Positions 1 to 9,291 of a stretch of DNA of 27,470 nucleotides are shown piece by piece (positions within the stretch are counted from its first letter, which is position 1; every line of letters begins with the position of its first letter). Source of the stretch: CAZKHG01 sp964552655 (GTDB lineage Bacteria > Bacteroidota > Bacteroidia > Bacteroidales > Tenuifilaceae); NCBI GenBank assembly GCA_964552655.1, contig CAZKHG010000046.1:1-27470 (forward strand), written 5' to 3'. The position numbers were made by a program, and so were the translations under genes. Below the pieces are notes generated by a model that saw only the letters and a program-made list of their open reading frames with translations, searched no databases and was not told where the DNA came from.

Positions 1-3000
1 GTTGATTTTTATCTCACCATTATATTCACTCCTTATAGCAAGGTTAAAAGCACCACGTGTTGGGTTTGGATAGGCGCTGATTGCTGATACCACAATTACT
101 TCTTCACTATCAACATCGAATAACTTGTTGGGCACTTTAACCAAATTAATTTTGAATGGTACACTTACTAATGTAATACCTGTAAGTTGGGAATTAGAAA
201 CCTTAAAATAGTAGGTACCTGTATCTGCAGCGGCAACATTGCTTAATGTAAAAATACCTGAAACAGAAGATCCCTTTACCAGCTTGGTTCCTTTATACAG
301 TGAATAGGTATTGCCTGAACCTAAATTTTGAGTTGATAAATTAGTTACATCCAGGGTTATATTATCACCTGTGTTAAAGCCAAATGCTACTGTGGATAAA
401 CCAAATGGTTTCTGGGGGTTGTATTGGGATGAAGTAAAGAATTTGGTTTTGATCGGGATCAGTGAGCTGAAGGTTAAGTTATTATTCTGAACATTCAACC
501 CGGAACCGCTGGTCATATCAAAATTGATATTTGTGACATCAGGAATAGATGTAAAATTATTGTACGATAAATACAACTTTTTCAGCTTAGTTAAGTTTCT
601 GATCTGAACTGGTATTTCACCAGACAGGTTATTATTACTCAGGTTTAAGGTTTCAAGTTTTGATAAATTGCCAAGTTCGGCTGGGATATTTCCAGTAAGC
701 TGATTCATATAAAGGTTAAGCTCAGTCAGGTTAACCAGGTTACCAAATTCAACGGGTATTTCACCAGATAAGCTGTTATCGGTTAAACCGAGTGATGTTA
801 GCTTGGTGAGATTCCCCAACTCCCTTGGGATTGATCCTGTCAGGGTATTGAATGAAAGTACCATCCTGGTTAAGCTGGAAAGATTTCCCAGTTCAGATGG
901 TATTGATCCTGAAAGCTGATTATTTGGAAGCCCTAAACGGGTTAACCTGTTTAAATTCCCCAGCTCTTTGGGTATGCTTCCGGTTAGCTGGTTGTTGGAT
1001 AGAACAAGTTCAATTAAATTGGTTAAATTACCGAGTTCACTTGGAATTTCGCCTGATAACTGGTTATAAGCAAGGTGCAGGTTCGTAAGATTGGTTAAAT
1101 TACCAATTTCTGCGGGTATTGAACCAGTCAATTTATTATTGTTCAGATTTAAATATGATAATTTGGTTAAACTACCAATTCCGGATGGAATTTGACCAAC
1201 AATATTATTCTTTGGTAGATTTAAATAGGTTAGTTCAGATAATAATCCAATTTCAGCAGGGAGAGAGCCAGTTAAGGCATTGGATGGTAATGAAATCTGG
1301 GTTATTCTATCTTCTAAATCGATTCCATTAATTGGATCATAAGGGCCGACAGTTATTCCTGTCCATGGCGCGCTTGAACTTACACTGTTTGATAATGTAT
1401 CCCAATTATTTGTCCATGTATTTCCCCCTAATGATTTATAAAGGGTCTTAAGAACATTAAAGTCTTGTGGTATTACACCAAGAGTTACTAAAGTTATTGG
1501 ATTATTAGTTGTTGAACTTATATTATAAATTTCAGCACCGGGGTTGCCATGATACTCCAGAACCATGGTTTGATATTTAGTATAAGGTCTAAGTCCGCTT
1601 ACTGTTACTGAATTTTCAGAACCATTGTAAACACAATACCAGCCGGTTGTTCCAATTTGGGTGCCTTGTCCAAAAACAGAGTTGGCATTGTAAGTTGTTC
1701 CATTCGAAGGAACAGCAACATCAGGTAAATCAGATTTTTTAACAAATACTACCCGTTTATCCCAATACCCAACATTCCAGCTTATGGTCATGCTCTTGGT
1801 CTGATTGGTTAAAGTTTGTACCTGGGATGCCTGAGAGGCAGGGTCAGTTCCACAATCAGTGTTGGCGGTAATTATAACTGGAGCACTGTTTACCTGCGAC
1901 GGACTTACACAGCTGGCGTTAGATGATAGTCTCACATATACCTGATCGTTTGTAACTAAACTGTTATTCTGATATAAATTACTATTGGTACCAACAAGGT
2001 TTCCGTTTAAGTACCATTGATAAGAAGGACTTGACCCACCATTCACAGGGGTTGCTGAAAAAGTAACCTCTTTGCCTTGACAAATTACATTACCCGGATT
2101 TGCTGCTATAGAAACACTTGGAATTACGTTGGGGTTAACAGTCATTGCTATACTGTTACTTAATGCACTGGTACTAAAGCACAGAGCATTTTGTATTCTC
2201 AATATTCTGTTACGAGCATTACCATTGTAGGTTGTAAAATCACCTGAAGCAATAATTTTCCCATCACTTTGGAATGAAATACTATAAACTGATCCGTTAA
2301 ACCCAGTTCCTATAATGAAATTATTATCTATTGAGCCAGTAGAGGTAATACGAACAATTCTGTTTCTACTAATCCCATTATATGTAGTAAAATCACCACC
2401 AGCTATTACCATATCATTGGTTTGTACAACTATACTTCTAATTATGTTGTTAAACCCAGTTCCTACTGCGAATGTGTTATCAAATGAACCATCTGAGTTG
2501 ATACGTACAATGCGGTTTATAGAAGTAGTATTGTATGAAGTAAAATTACCTCCAGATAAAATTTTCCCATCTGTTTGAACTGCCAAAGCATATACAGTTA
2601 AATTAAAACCAGCACCCGAAGTAAACGTATTATCAAGGGTACCATCATAATTTAACCGGGTAATTCGGTTACGAACATTGCCATTGTAACTTGTGAAATC
2701 ACCCCCAACAAGAATTTTTCCATTACTTTGTGCAGTGATCGTATAAACTGTTGAATTATAACCTGTACCTACAGAGAAAGTATTATCGATAGATCCAGTG
2801 GGGGCTAATCTGACAATTCTGTTTCTAGATGTCCCATTATAGGTGGTAAAATCACCACCGATGACCACGTAACCGTTTGTTTGAACATAAACGGCCCAGG
2901 CATCATTATTAAACCCTGTCCCAGTGATAAATGTATTATCTAGGCTACCATTGGAGTTTAGCCTAACAATCCTGTTTATAGAAATGCCGTTAAAGGTGGT

Positions 3001-5181
3001 GAAATTACCGACAACAATGACTTTCCCATCAGGTTGAATTGCTAATCCATGCACAATTCTGTTAAAGCCTGTACCAATGTTAAAAGTATTATCAACACTG
3101 CCATCAGCATTAAGCCGGACAATTCTATTTTTTGTTGTACCGTTAAATGTTGTAAAGTCACCTGCAATAATAACTTTTCCATCAGGTTGTATCACTTGTG
3201 ATGTTGTTGTTACATTTAAACCGGTACCTATAGTGTATGATGCATCTAAAGTTCCTTGATTACCCGGCACTGCATTTGTTAGCAAACATGAAACAACATC
3301 ATTATTATTTAGTGTTGAGGTTGAATATGTATTTAAAGTTCCACTTTGCTTAGAATTACCATTAACTAAAAAAGTGAAAGTTGGATTTGAGCCAGCATTT
3401 ATTGGTGTGGCCGTAAAGGTTGTTGAAGTACCCTGACAAATATTTGTGTTGTTTGCACTTATAGTTATTGTTGGAGCTAATGTTGCAGAAACCTGAACTA
3501 CAGCTATATTACTACTTACCGTCTTGGGTTGTGCACATGTAGCATTAGAAGTTAGCTGAACAGAAATCTGATCATTATTATTGAGGTTGTTATTGAAATA
3601 ACTGGCAGTATTAGAACCAACAGGTGTGCCGTTTAAATACCATTGATAAGTTGGATTTGTGCCTGGATAGGTTGTTGTGGCATCAAATGTAACTGTTGTT
3701 CCTGAACAAATGACCTGATTTGGAATTGCCGCAATTGAAACCGTAGGTGATACACTTGTTGATACACTCATTGTAATTGTATTGCTTTGCACTTGGGCAA
3801 ACGATGCACAGGCTGCACTAGAGGTCATGAGAACCTTAATCTGGTCGTTATTAGAAATTGTGTTATTGGAATAAGACGAAGAATTTGAACCAACAGGGTT
3901 ATTATTCAAATACCATTGATAAGTTGGGCTTACACCACCATTTGTTGATACTGCATTGAAAGTAACATTAACATCAGAACATATCGAGTTGCTGGGTATT
4001 GCTGAAATTGATACAGATGGCGGACAAACAAATGCGTCAATCTTTGAGATATTCTTAGAAGATACACCATTATAATTAGCGAAACTTCCACCAGCATAAA
4101 GCCAACCATTGCTTTGAAGCGAAAAAGAGTAAACTGCTCCTGAAAAACCTGTTCCAGTAACTAAATTGGGATCAATGCTCCCATCAGGGTTTAATCGCGA
4201 AATTCTATTTTGGGTGGAGCCATTATAAGCGGTAAAACTACCTCCGGCAAGAATCAACCCATCAGGTTGTATTGCAATTGCTCTTACTGTGTTTGCAAAA
4301 CCTGTTCCAATAGAAAGTATATTATCAATGCTACCACTTGATGCTATGCGAACTATCCTGTTTCGTGAACTCCCGTTATACGAAGTGAAGGAACCACCTA
4401 TGATAAGTTTACCGTCTGGTTGAACTGCAACGGCAAAAACCTCCTGGTTAAACCCAGTGCCAATAGCCAGAGTGTTATCTATAGTCCCGTTTGTGTTAAT
4501 TCTTACCAACCTGTTTCTTGCAGTTCCATTATAAGATGTAAAATTTCCTGCAGCAATAACTTTGCCATCAGGTTGTAAAGATATAGAGTTAACAGTGCTG
4601 CTTAAGCCAGAACCAATGCTAAATGTATTATCAATTATCCCGTTTGAGTTAATTCTAATAATTCGGTTACGGGTTGTCCCGTTATAGCTGGTAAAATCAC
4701 CGGCAAGTATTACCTTGCCATCTGTTTGGTATGCAATTGCATTGACATTGTTATTACAGCCAGTACCAACGTTAAAGGTGTTATCTATACTTCCATTGGT
4801 ATTAAGTCTGATTATTCTATTCCTGGTTGTACCATTATAATTAGTAAATACACCTCCAACAATCACTTTTCCATCCGGTTGTATGTAAATTGCATTTACT
4901 GATCTGTTAAAACCGGTACCAACACTAAAAGTATTATCAAGTGTTCCGTTAGTGTTTAAACGGGCAATTCTATTAATCGAAGTACCGTTAAAAGAGGTAA
5001 AATCACCGGCAACAATTAACTTACCATCGGACTGAATGGCGGTAGCACGAACCAAATTATTAAAACCAGATCCTATAACAAATGAAGGGTCTATTGATCC
5101 ATTTTGAGCTTGAACACTAAATTGAACTCCTATAAAGTAAATGAAAAATAAAATTATTAACCTGGAACCAATCTTTCTCAT
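1..5181 (-). CDS. Giant secreted T9SS surface protein with delta-60, Ig-like, Fn3-like and LRR modules (3' end outside window)
   Basis: An open frame of 1727 codons starts at the ATG complementary to 5179-5181 and is still open at base 1. A signal peptide covers about residues 1-26 (hydrophobic core, then VQAQ). Seven delta-60 repeats follow (about 51 residues each, hallmark D-N-T-F, then DGKxxxGGDFT and NRIxRLN), at about 5110-4040. Three Ig-like modules (ICxGxxVTF...YQWYLNG) lie at about 4030-3270, seven more delta-60 repeats at about 3265-2200, and a fourth Ig-like module at about 2140-1860. An Fn3-like segment (1855-1500), about eleven 24-residue LRRs (LxxLxLxxNxLxGxIPxELGN, about 1350-540) and another Ig-like segment complete the body. 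The end reads AYPNPTRGAFNL, the start of a T9SS sorting domain. It is therefore predicted to be exported by T9SS and anchored at the surface. An adhesive or ligand-binding role is inference. No catalytic motif was seen. Confidence 0.9.
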   Translation of the reverse strand, partial: MRKIGSRLIILFFIYFIGVQFSVQAQNGSIDPSFVIGSGFNNLVRATAIQSDGKLIVAGDFTSFNGTSINRIARLNTNGTLDNTFSVGTGFNRSVNAIYIQPDGKVIVGGVFTNYNGTTRNRIIRLNTNGSIDNTFNVGTGCNNNVNAIAYQTDGKVILAGDFTSYNGTTRNRIIRINSNGIIDNTFSIGSGLSSTVNSISLQPDGKVIAAGNFTSYNGTARNRLVRINTNGTIDNTLAIGTGFNQEVFAVAVQPDGKLIIGGSFTSYNGSSRNRIVRIASSGSIDNILSIGTGFANTVRAIAIQPDGLILAGGSFTAYNGSTQNRISRLNPDGSIDPNLVTGTGFSGAVYSFSLQSNGWLYAGGSFANYNGVSSKNISKIDAFVCPPSVSISAIPSNSICSDVNVTFNAVSTNGGVSPTYQWYLNNNPVGSNSSSYSNNTISNNDQIKVLMTSSAACASFAQVQSNTITMSVSTSVSPTVSIAAIPNQVICSGTTVTFDATTTYPGTNPTYQWYLNGTPVGSNTASYFNNNLNNNDQISVQLTSNATCAQPKTVSSNIAVVQVSATLAPTITISANNTNICQGTSTTFTATPINAGSNPTFTFLVNGNSKQSGTLNTYSTSTLNNNDVVSCLLTNAVPGNQGTLDASYTIGTGLNVTTTSQVIQPDGKVIIAGDFTTFNGTTKNRIVRLNADGSVDNTFNIGTGFNRIVHGLAIQPDGKVIVVGNFTTFNGISINRIVRLNSNGSLDNTFITGTGFNNDAWAVYVQTNGYVVIGGDFTTYNGTSRNRIVRLAPTGSIDNTFSVGTGYNSTVYTITAQSNGKILVGGDFTSYNGNVRNRITRLNYDGTLDNTFTSGAGFNLTVYALAVQTDGKILSGGNFTSYNTTSINRIVRINSDGSFDNTFAVGTGFNNIIRSIVVQTNDMVIAGGDFTTYNGISRNRIVRITSTGSIDNNFIIGTGFNGSVYSISFQSDGKIIASGDFTTYNGNARNRILRIQNALCFSTSALSNSIAMTVNPNVIPSVSIAANPGNVICQGKEVTFSATPVNGGSSPSYQWYLNGNLVGTNSNLYQNNSLVTNDQVYVRLSSNASCVSPSQVNSAPVIITANTDCGTDPASQASQVQTLTNQTKSMTISWNVGYWDKRVVFVKKSDLPDVAVPSNGTTYNANSVFGQGTQIGTTGWYCVYNGSENSVTVSGLRPYTKYQTMVLEYHGNPGAEIYNISSTTNNPITLVTLGVIPQDFNVLKTLYKSLGGNTWTNNWDTLSNSVSSSAPWTGITVGPYDPINGIDLEDRITQISLPSNALTGSLPAEIGLLSELTYLNLPKNNIVGQIPSGIGSLTKLSYLNLNNNKLTGSIPAEIGNLTNLTNLHLAYNQLSGEIPSELGNLTNLIELVLSNNQLTGSIPKELGNLNRLTRLGLPNNQLSGSIPSELGNLSSLTRMVLSFNTLTGSIPRELGNLTKLTSLGLTDNSLSGEIPVEFGNLVNLTELNLYMNQLTGNIPAELGNLSKLETLNLSNNNLSGEIPVQIRNLTKLKKLYLSYNNFTSIPDVTNINFDMTSGSGLNVQNNNLTFSSLIPIKTKFFTSSQYNPQKPFGLSTVAFGFNTGDNITLDVTNLSTQNLGSGNTYSLYKGTKLVKGSSVSGIFTLSNVAAADTGTYYFKVSNSQLTGITLVSVPFKINLVKVPNKLFDVDSEEVIVVSAISAYPNPTRGAFNLAIRSEYNGEIKIN
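540..1350 (-). repeat. Array of about eleven 24-residue plant-type leucine-rich repeats (72-bp period)
   Basis: Successive units in the minus-strand frame fit LxxLxxLxLxxNxLxGxIPxELGN. They are preceded by a cap with the sense LxxLYxSLGGxxWxxxxxW, as is usual for this LRR class in bacterial surface proteins. The 72-bp DNA period is protein-level repetition. Confidence 0.85.
2200..3265 (-). repeat. Seven delta-60 repeats, second block (period about 154 bp)
   Basis: Seven units begin near 3250, 3100, 2950, 2790, 2640, 2480 and 2325 (minus strand). Each has a G-S/T-x-D-N-T-F start, a GTGFN turn, a DGK..GGDFT segment and an NRIxRL end. The block separates the first part of the third Ig-like module from a segment that matches the missing end of such a module. 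Confidence 0.85.
4040..5110 (-). repeat. Seven delta-60 repeats, first block (period about 154 bp)
   Basis: Seven units start near 5100, 4940, 4790, 4635, 4480, 4330 and 4170 on the minus strand, directly after the signal peptide. Their consensus is the same as that of the second block. Seven repeats of about 51 residues would fit a seven-bladed beta-propeller. Confidence 0.85.
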
Positions 5182-5473
5182 AGCCAAATTTCTTCTTGAA
5201 TTACAAATAATGAATATTAGTGTTTTGTAGAATTAACGTGGTTCTAAGAAAAAGGTTCTGCAATGGTAAAAAAGATTAAAGCCAATGGATATATTAGAAA
5301 ATATTTTATATGTCTGAATTTATGTTAGTTAATAAATATTATTTTAGAGATTATCGTATTTATCAATTTTTTTAAATTTTAAAAATTGACAAACAGGCAT
5401 ATTTTTTTGATAAAAGGATTCAAAAAAACACCTATAAAATATCCAATAGTACCTTCGAAAATGAGAGGTTATG

Positions 5474-5881
5474 TTACTTTATATGGTACTTCTTTAAGTG
5501 TGAACTATACTTCTTGTCTGATATTTTAATATGGTTGATCAACCAGTCGCCCAGGAAACTGATCACATCAACCGAAACGTTTAGTTTCTGGTGTTTGATG
5601 CTTTTCTTAAACTCGTCAACTTTTTTAATGAATAGTTCATGCTGGAGAACATGGGCAGCCATTTCTGGGTAGTTGGTAGCCTTAAAAAAAAATTCCTCCC
5701 TGCGGAAGTGAACTTTAGTGTAATCTGTCAACTTATCTACAATCTCATTCAGTATCTCATGCCCCTTTCCCTGCGACATTGCCCCGTATAGCTGGTTTAT
5801 CAGGTCAAATAACCCTTTATGCTCACTGTCAATACTCTCTATATCAACACTGTAGCTGTCGTTCCACTCAAATATATTCAT
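5474..5881 (-). CDS. Bacteriohemerythrin (O2-binding di-iron protein)
   Basis: A 135-residue single-domain hemerythrin, the usual length of bacterial stand-alone forms. All seven expected di-iron ligands are visible: H21 (in IESIDSEH), H58 and E62 (HFRREE), H77 and H81 (HVLQH), and H117 and D122 (HIKISD). The family binds O2 reversibly at a non-haem di-iron centre in a four-helix bundle, and it serves in O2 storage, delivery or sensing. There is no signal peptide, so it should be cytoplasmic. It is a single gene between the giant surface protein and the divergent PiT gene. A TATTTTTG -7 element lies just upstream on the minus strand. No link to its neighbours is evident. Confidence 0.95.
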   Translation of the reverse strand: MNIFEWNDSYSVDIESIDSEHKGLFDLINQLYGAMSQGKGHEILNEIVDKLTDYTKVHFRREEFFFKATNYPEMAAHVLQHELFIKKVDEFKKSIKHQKLNVSVDVISFLGDWLINHIKISDKKYSSHLKKYHIK

Positions 5882-5901
5882 ATCAGTCAGAATTTAAAGC
5901 T

Positions 5902-5909
5902 CAAAAATA
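5902..5909 (-). promoter_or_regulatory. Candidate -7 promoter element of the bacteriohemerythrin gene
   Basis: The minus strand reads TATTTTTG, an exact match to the Bacteroidota -7 consensus TAnnTTTG. It sits 20 bases upstream of the ATG, which implies a very short leader. No TTTG was seen at the -33 position. Confidence 0.4.
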
Positions 5910-6002
5910 TCAGAAATATTTTATATAGCTATAAAGATTATGTAAATTGAAATCTAATATAATCTAATTTAAATGCTGTTTTACAAGCTTTTAATAAATT
6001 CC

Positions 6003-6053
6003 TTAACATTAATTTAACATTGCGCTAATGTAAACATAATAACCAATTATATA
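6003..6053 (+). promoter_or_regulatory. PhoB-box-like direct-repeat array upstream of the PiT transporter
   Basis: Two perfect heptamers TTAACAT start at 6003 and 6014, 11 bp apart. Weaker copies continue in the same phase: CTAATGT at 6025, ATAATAA at 6036 and TTATATA at 6047. The 7+4 bp direct-repeat layout is that of PhoB/OmpR-family operators. The last repeat ends 19 bp before the -7 element, where a -33 element would sit. Related arrays occur upstream of other genes in the window. The regulator is inferred. Confidence 0.55.
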
Positions 6054-6072
6054 AACGGATTCTAACACTTGC

Positions 6073-6080
6073 TACCTTTG
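6073..6080 (+). promoter_or_regulatory. -7 promoter element of the PiT gene
   Basis: TACCTTTG matches TAnnTTTG exactly, 22 bp before the ATG. There is no TTTG at -33, as expected for an activator-dependent promoter. Confidence 0.55.
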
Positions 6081-6102
6081 TCATCATAAATAAAAAAAGA
6101 TT

Positions 6103-8346
6103 ATGGATACATATTACCTGGTGCTTGTAGTGATCTTAATACTACTGGCAATATCTGACCTAATAGTTGGTGTTGCCAACGATGCTGTCAACTTTCTGAA
6201 CTCTGCAGTTGGTTCAAAGGTGGCCTCAAAGTACGTCATTTTAGGTGTAGCCTCGCTTGGTGTTCTAATCGGATCTTTATTCTCCGGAGGTATGATGGAA
6301 GTTGCCCGCAAGGGGGTATTCAGGCCTGAATACTTTTACCTGAGCGAAATCATGGTAATTTTTCTGGCTGTTATGATCACCGATATATTATTGCTTGATT
6401 TTTTCAATACCATTGGTATTCCCACATCCACTACTGTTTCTCTAGTATTTGAGCTGTTAGGTTCAGCAGTGGCCGTTTCAACCTTTAAAATTATTGCCAA
6501 CGGGGAATCGTTCACGAATATTGGAACTTACATAAACAGCGGGAAAGCTCTAGCCATGATATCGGGTATATTAATTTCAGTAGTGGTTGCTTTTGTTATT
6601 GGAGCCATTGTTCAGTACATTGCCAGGTTTCTCTTTTCGTTTAACTATACAAAAAGTATGGGCTATATCGGAGGGATATGGGGTGGCATTGCGCTAACAG
6701 CCATCACCTATTTTATATTGATGAAGGGTCTTGAGGGCTCTTCGGTTATCAGTGAATCCATGCTGGCATATATTAAGGAGCATACCTGGAGAATTCTGTT
6801 CTATGGATTTATAATCTGGGTTTCGATCTTTCAGATTTGCATTAGTATTTTCAGGCTGAATATACTCCGGTTTATTGTCCTGGCAGGAACTTTTGCCCTG
6901 GCATTGTCATTTGCCGGGAACGACCTGGTTAACTTTATCGGGGTATCCATGGCTGGTCTTAAAGCGGTGGAAATTCATATCGCCAATCCGGGGGTTCCGG
7001 CCGATCAGCTGCTGATGACCGATTTAGCCAAGCCGGTTGCCGCTAATGTTTACTACCTGCTGGCAGCAGGGTTTATAATGCTGATTACCCTTTGGATATC
7101 AAAAAAGGCCCGAAGCGTGATTGACACCACCGTAAACCTGGCTCGTCAGGATGTTGGTAGTGAACAGTTTGGCAGCTCGCAGTTTTCCAGATCACTGGTG
7201 AGGGTTGCCAGAAAATTTGGGGATGATACCGGCAGGTTAATCCCCAGGCCGGTTAAAGAATTTGTTGCCAGTAGATTTGACACGTCAAAAGCCCCAAAAT
7301 ACAAAAATCTAAAAGAGGCACCGTCATTCGATCTGATAAGGGCATCGGTTAACCTCACGGTTGCCGGTATTCTGATAAGCTCAGCCACATCCCTAAAACT
7401 GCCACTTTCCACCACCTATGTAACCTTTATGGTGGCAATGGGTACTTCCTTATCGGACCAGGCTTGGGGAAGAGAGAGTGCTGTATATCGTATCACGGGT
7501 GTTTTAGCAGTAATAACCAGCTGGTTTTTTACGGCGTTAATTGCTTTTTCCGTATCGTTTGCAATGGCCGCTGCCATTTACTACGGAAAGGTTCCGGCAT
7601 TAATCATACTCCTGGCCATTTCAGTGGCGTTACTAATCAGATCAAGCTTTATACATAAAAAGCGGGTTGCCATTAAGAATGCCGATGCCAAAGCAGAAGA
7701 GGATTACGGGGATGAAAGCATTGTTATTAAATGTACCAACAATGTTATCAAATCGCTCAGGGATGTTATAAACACGTATAAACAAACCATTGATGGGTTA
7801 TCGAATGAGAACCGAAAAATGCTCAAGAAGGTGAACGCCGAGGTGGATGATTTGAACTCCGAGGCAAAAAGGATCAAGTACAATGTGTATAATGTGCTTA
7901 AAAAGCTGCACGAGGATTCCATTGAAACCGGTCATTACTATGTCCAGGTGGTTGACTACCTGCGTGAAATTGCCCACTCCCTGAAATTTGTTACCGGCCC
8001 CAGCTTTGAACATATCGATAACCATCATAAAGGGCTTCTTAAAGAGCAGAATGAGGAGCTGCAGGAAATCAGCAAGCAGATTGCCATTTTCTTTGATCAG
8101 ATTATAATGATGATCAAGGAGAACGACTACACAGACACCGATAAAGCCATTAAAAAGCAGCAGGATATTCTTGAATTGCTCAACAATGCAAGAAAAAAAC
8201 AGGTTAAACGTATAAAGTTGAATGAATCGGGAACCAGGAATAGCGTACTTTACATGGGTTTGCTCAACGAGATTAAGAACATTATGCTTCAAACCCTAAA
8301 CCTGCTCAAAGCACAACGCGATTTCATTTTAAAGAATACTGATTAG
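6103..8346 (+). CDS. PiT-family inorganic phosphate transporter with C-terminal PhoU-like domain
   Basis: A 747-residue inner-membrane protein. PiT carriers move phosphate, usually as a metal-phosphate complex, together with H+ or Na+. The two inverted PiT signatures are present: GVANDAVNFLNSAVGS at about residues 23-38 and the related FAGNDLVNFIGVSMAG at about 270-285. Roughly eleven hydrophobic segments span residues 1-530. The charged, helical tail (about 540-747) resembles PhoU in pattern, and such PiT-PhoU fusions are common in Bacteroidota. The start follows a TACCTTTG -7 element by 22 bp and an 11-bp-phased repeat array. The gene is convergent with the response regulator at 8395-9090 and shares a hairpin terminator with it. 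Regulation by phosphate starvation is inference from the array. Confidence 0.93.
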   Translation: MDTYYLVLVVILILLAISDLIVGVANDAVNFLNSAVGSKVASKYVILGVASLGVLIGSLFSGGMMEVARKGVFRPEYFYLSEIMVIFLAVMITDILLLDFFNTIGIPTSTTVSLVFELLGSAVAVSTFKIIANGESFTNIGTYINSGKALAMISGILISVVVAFVIGAIVQYIARFLFSFNYTKSMGYIGGIWGGIALTAITYFILMKGLEGSSVISESMLAYIKEHTWRILFYGFIIWVSIFQICISIFRLNILRFIVLAGTFALALSFAGNDLVNFIGVSMAGLKAVEIHIANPGVPADQLLMTDLAKPVAANVYYLLAAGFIMLITLWISKKARSVIDTTVNLARQDVGSEQFGSSQFSRSLVRVARKFGDDTGRLIPRPVKEFVASRFDTSKAPKYKNLKEAPSFDLIRASVNLTVAGILISSATSLKLPLSTTYVTFMVAMGTSLSDQAWGRESAVYRITGVLAVITSWFFTALIAFSVSFAMAAAIYYGKVPALIILLAISVALLIRSSFIHKKRVAIKNADAKAEEDYGDESIVIKCTNNVIKSLRDVINTYKQTIDGLSNENRKMLKKVNAEVDDLNSEAKRIKYNVYNVLKKLHEDSIETGHYYVQVVDYLREIAHSLKFVTGPSFEHIDNHHKGLLKEQNEELQEISKQIAIFFDQIIMMIKENDYTDTDKAIKKQQDILELLNNARKKQVKRIKLNESGTRNSVLYMGLLNEIKNIMLQTLNLLKAQRDFILKNTD

Positions 8347-8367
8347 ATCAGATAAAATAAATTAAGA

Positions 8368-8396
8368 AAAAAAGAGGCTTAAAAGGCCTCTTTTTT
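8368..8396 (+). terminator. Shared bidirectional terminator between PiT and response regulator 1
   Basis: A perfect 11-bp stem (8368-8378 with 8386-8396) has a 7-base loop. It has a GC-rich core, an A-run on the left and a T-run on the right, so it can act on both converging transcripts. The right arm overlaps the stop codon of the minus-strand regulator. Confidence 0.85.
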
Positions 8397-9090
8397 AATG
8401 TACAAACTTATACCCCACACCTTTTACGGTTTTGATGTGATCCTCCCCTATTTTTTCGCGTAGCTTGCGGATATGGACATCTATAGTCCTATCACCAACG
8501 ATAATGTTATCGCCCCAGATGATGGAAAAAATCTCATCCCTGGTAAAAACTTTTTGCGGGCGGCTATATAAAAGAGCAAGCAGTTCAAATTCTTTTTTAG
8601 GCAGGATGATCTCCTCACCATCCTTAAAAATTAAAAACCTCTCCTTATCCATCAAGATGGATGATTCACCATCACTTTCATATTTTTTTATTACACCAAT
8701 ATCTTTAATATCTGCTCTTTTAAGTATAGCCTTTATTCGGCTAACAAGTACTTTAGGCTTAATTGGTTTAGTGATATAGTCATCCCCTCCGGCTTCAAAG
8801 CCAGCAATCTGGCTATAGTCCTCTCCGCGGGCCGTGAGAAAAGCCACCAGAATATTCTTAATCTTCGGGTTAGATCTTATTTCATCACAGGTTTCGATGC
8901 CATCCATACCGGGCATCATAACATCCAGCAGGATTAGATGGGGTTGAATTTTTTCAGCCAGCTGAATAGCCTCACGCCCGTTGGAAGAGGTGTAAATTTC
9001 GAATCCCTCCTTTTGAAGGTTATACTTAAGGAATTCCAGGATATCCGGCTCATCATCAACCAAAAGAATCTTATAATCTTTAGCTTCCAT
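8395..9090 (-). CDS. PhoB/OmpR-family response regulator 1
   Basis: 231 residues. The receiver domain (about 1-120) has acidic residues D12 and D13, phospho-acceptor D56 in LILLDVMMPG, T86 and K108 (DDYITKP). The C-terminal winged helix (about 135-231) ends in the conserved IDVHIRKLREKIG and VKGVGYKF segments of the OmpR/PhoB family. It should bind tandem DNA repeats as a phosphorylated dimer. No histidine kinase is adjacent. It is a close paralogue of the regulator at 9805-10512, with the same architecture and near-identical C-terminal motifs. Its promoter region holds TTAACAT and TTAATAT on its own strand, 11 bp apart, which suggests autoregulation. Assignment to phosphate control rests on its PiT neighbour and the repeats. 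Confidence 0.93.
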   Translation of the reverse strand: MEAKDYKILLVDDEPDILEFLKYNLQKEGFEIYTSSNGREAIQLAEKIQPHLILLDVMMPGMDGIETCDEIRSNPKIKNILVAFLTARGEDYSQIAGFEAGGDDYITKPIKPKVLVSRIKAILKRADIKDIGVIKKYESDGESSILMDKERFLIFKDGEEIILPKKEFELLALLYSRPQKVFTRDEIFSIIWGDNIIVGDRTIDVHIRKLREKIGEDHIKTVKGVGYKFVH

Positions 9091-9179
9091 TTTAATTTTT
9101 AAAATATCTACAATTTTATTAATAATAAGTGATAATCAGATTAAATAAATATTAAGATAGGTAATGAATTTAGCCGCTA

Positions 9180-9197
9180 ATATTAATTTTATGTTAA
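9180..9197 (-). promoter_or_regulatory. PhoB-box-like repeat pair upstream of response regulator 1
   Basis: Reading the minus strand from 9197, TTAACAT, 4 bp, then TTAATAT gives two heptamers 11 bp apart, facing the regulator gene. No clear TAnnTTTG was found at the spacing seen at the forward promoters, so this site is less certain. Confidence 0.4.
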
Positions 9198-9291
9198 CTC
9201 TAAATTAATTGTCCACAATTTAAGAATTAAATTGATTTTTTTAGATAACGTATATATCTAAATATCTGATTTTTATATAATCAAATCAAAA

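Noticed and set aside
852..3259. Plus-strand frames of 60-90 residues inside the giant surface gene
   Set aside because: They lie antisense to the delta-60 and LRR coding repeats and only mirror their periodicity. Their translations show no domain.
2200..5110. CRISPR-like regular repeats of about 154 bp
   Set aside because: The repeats are diverged, in frame and encode delta-60 units. There are no identical repeats with unique spacers.
7798..8292. 164-residue minus-strand frame opposite the PiT tail
   Set aside because: It is fully antisense to the PhoU-like domain, with no promoter and no recognisable protein features.
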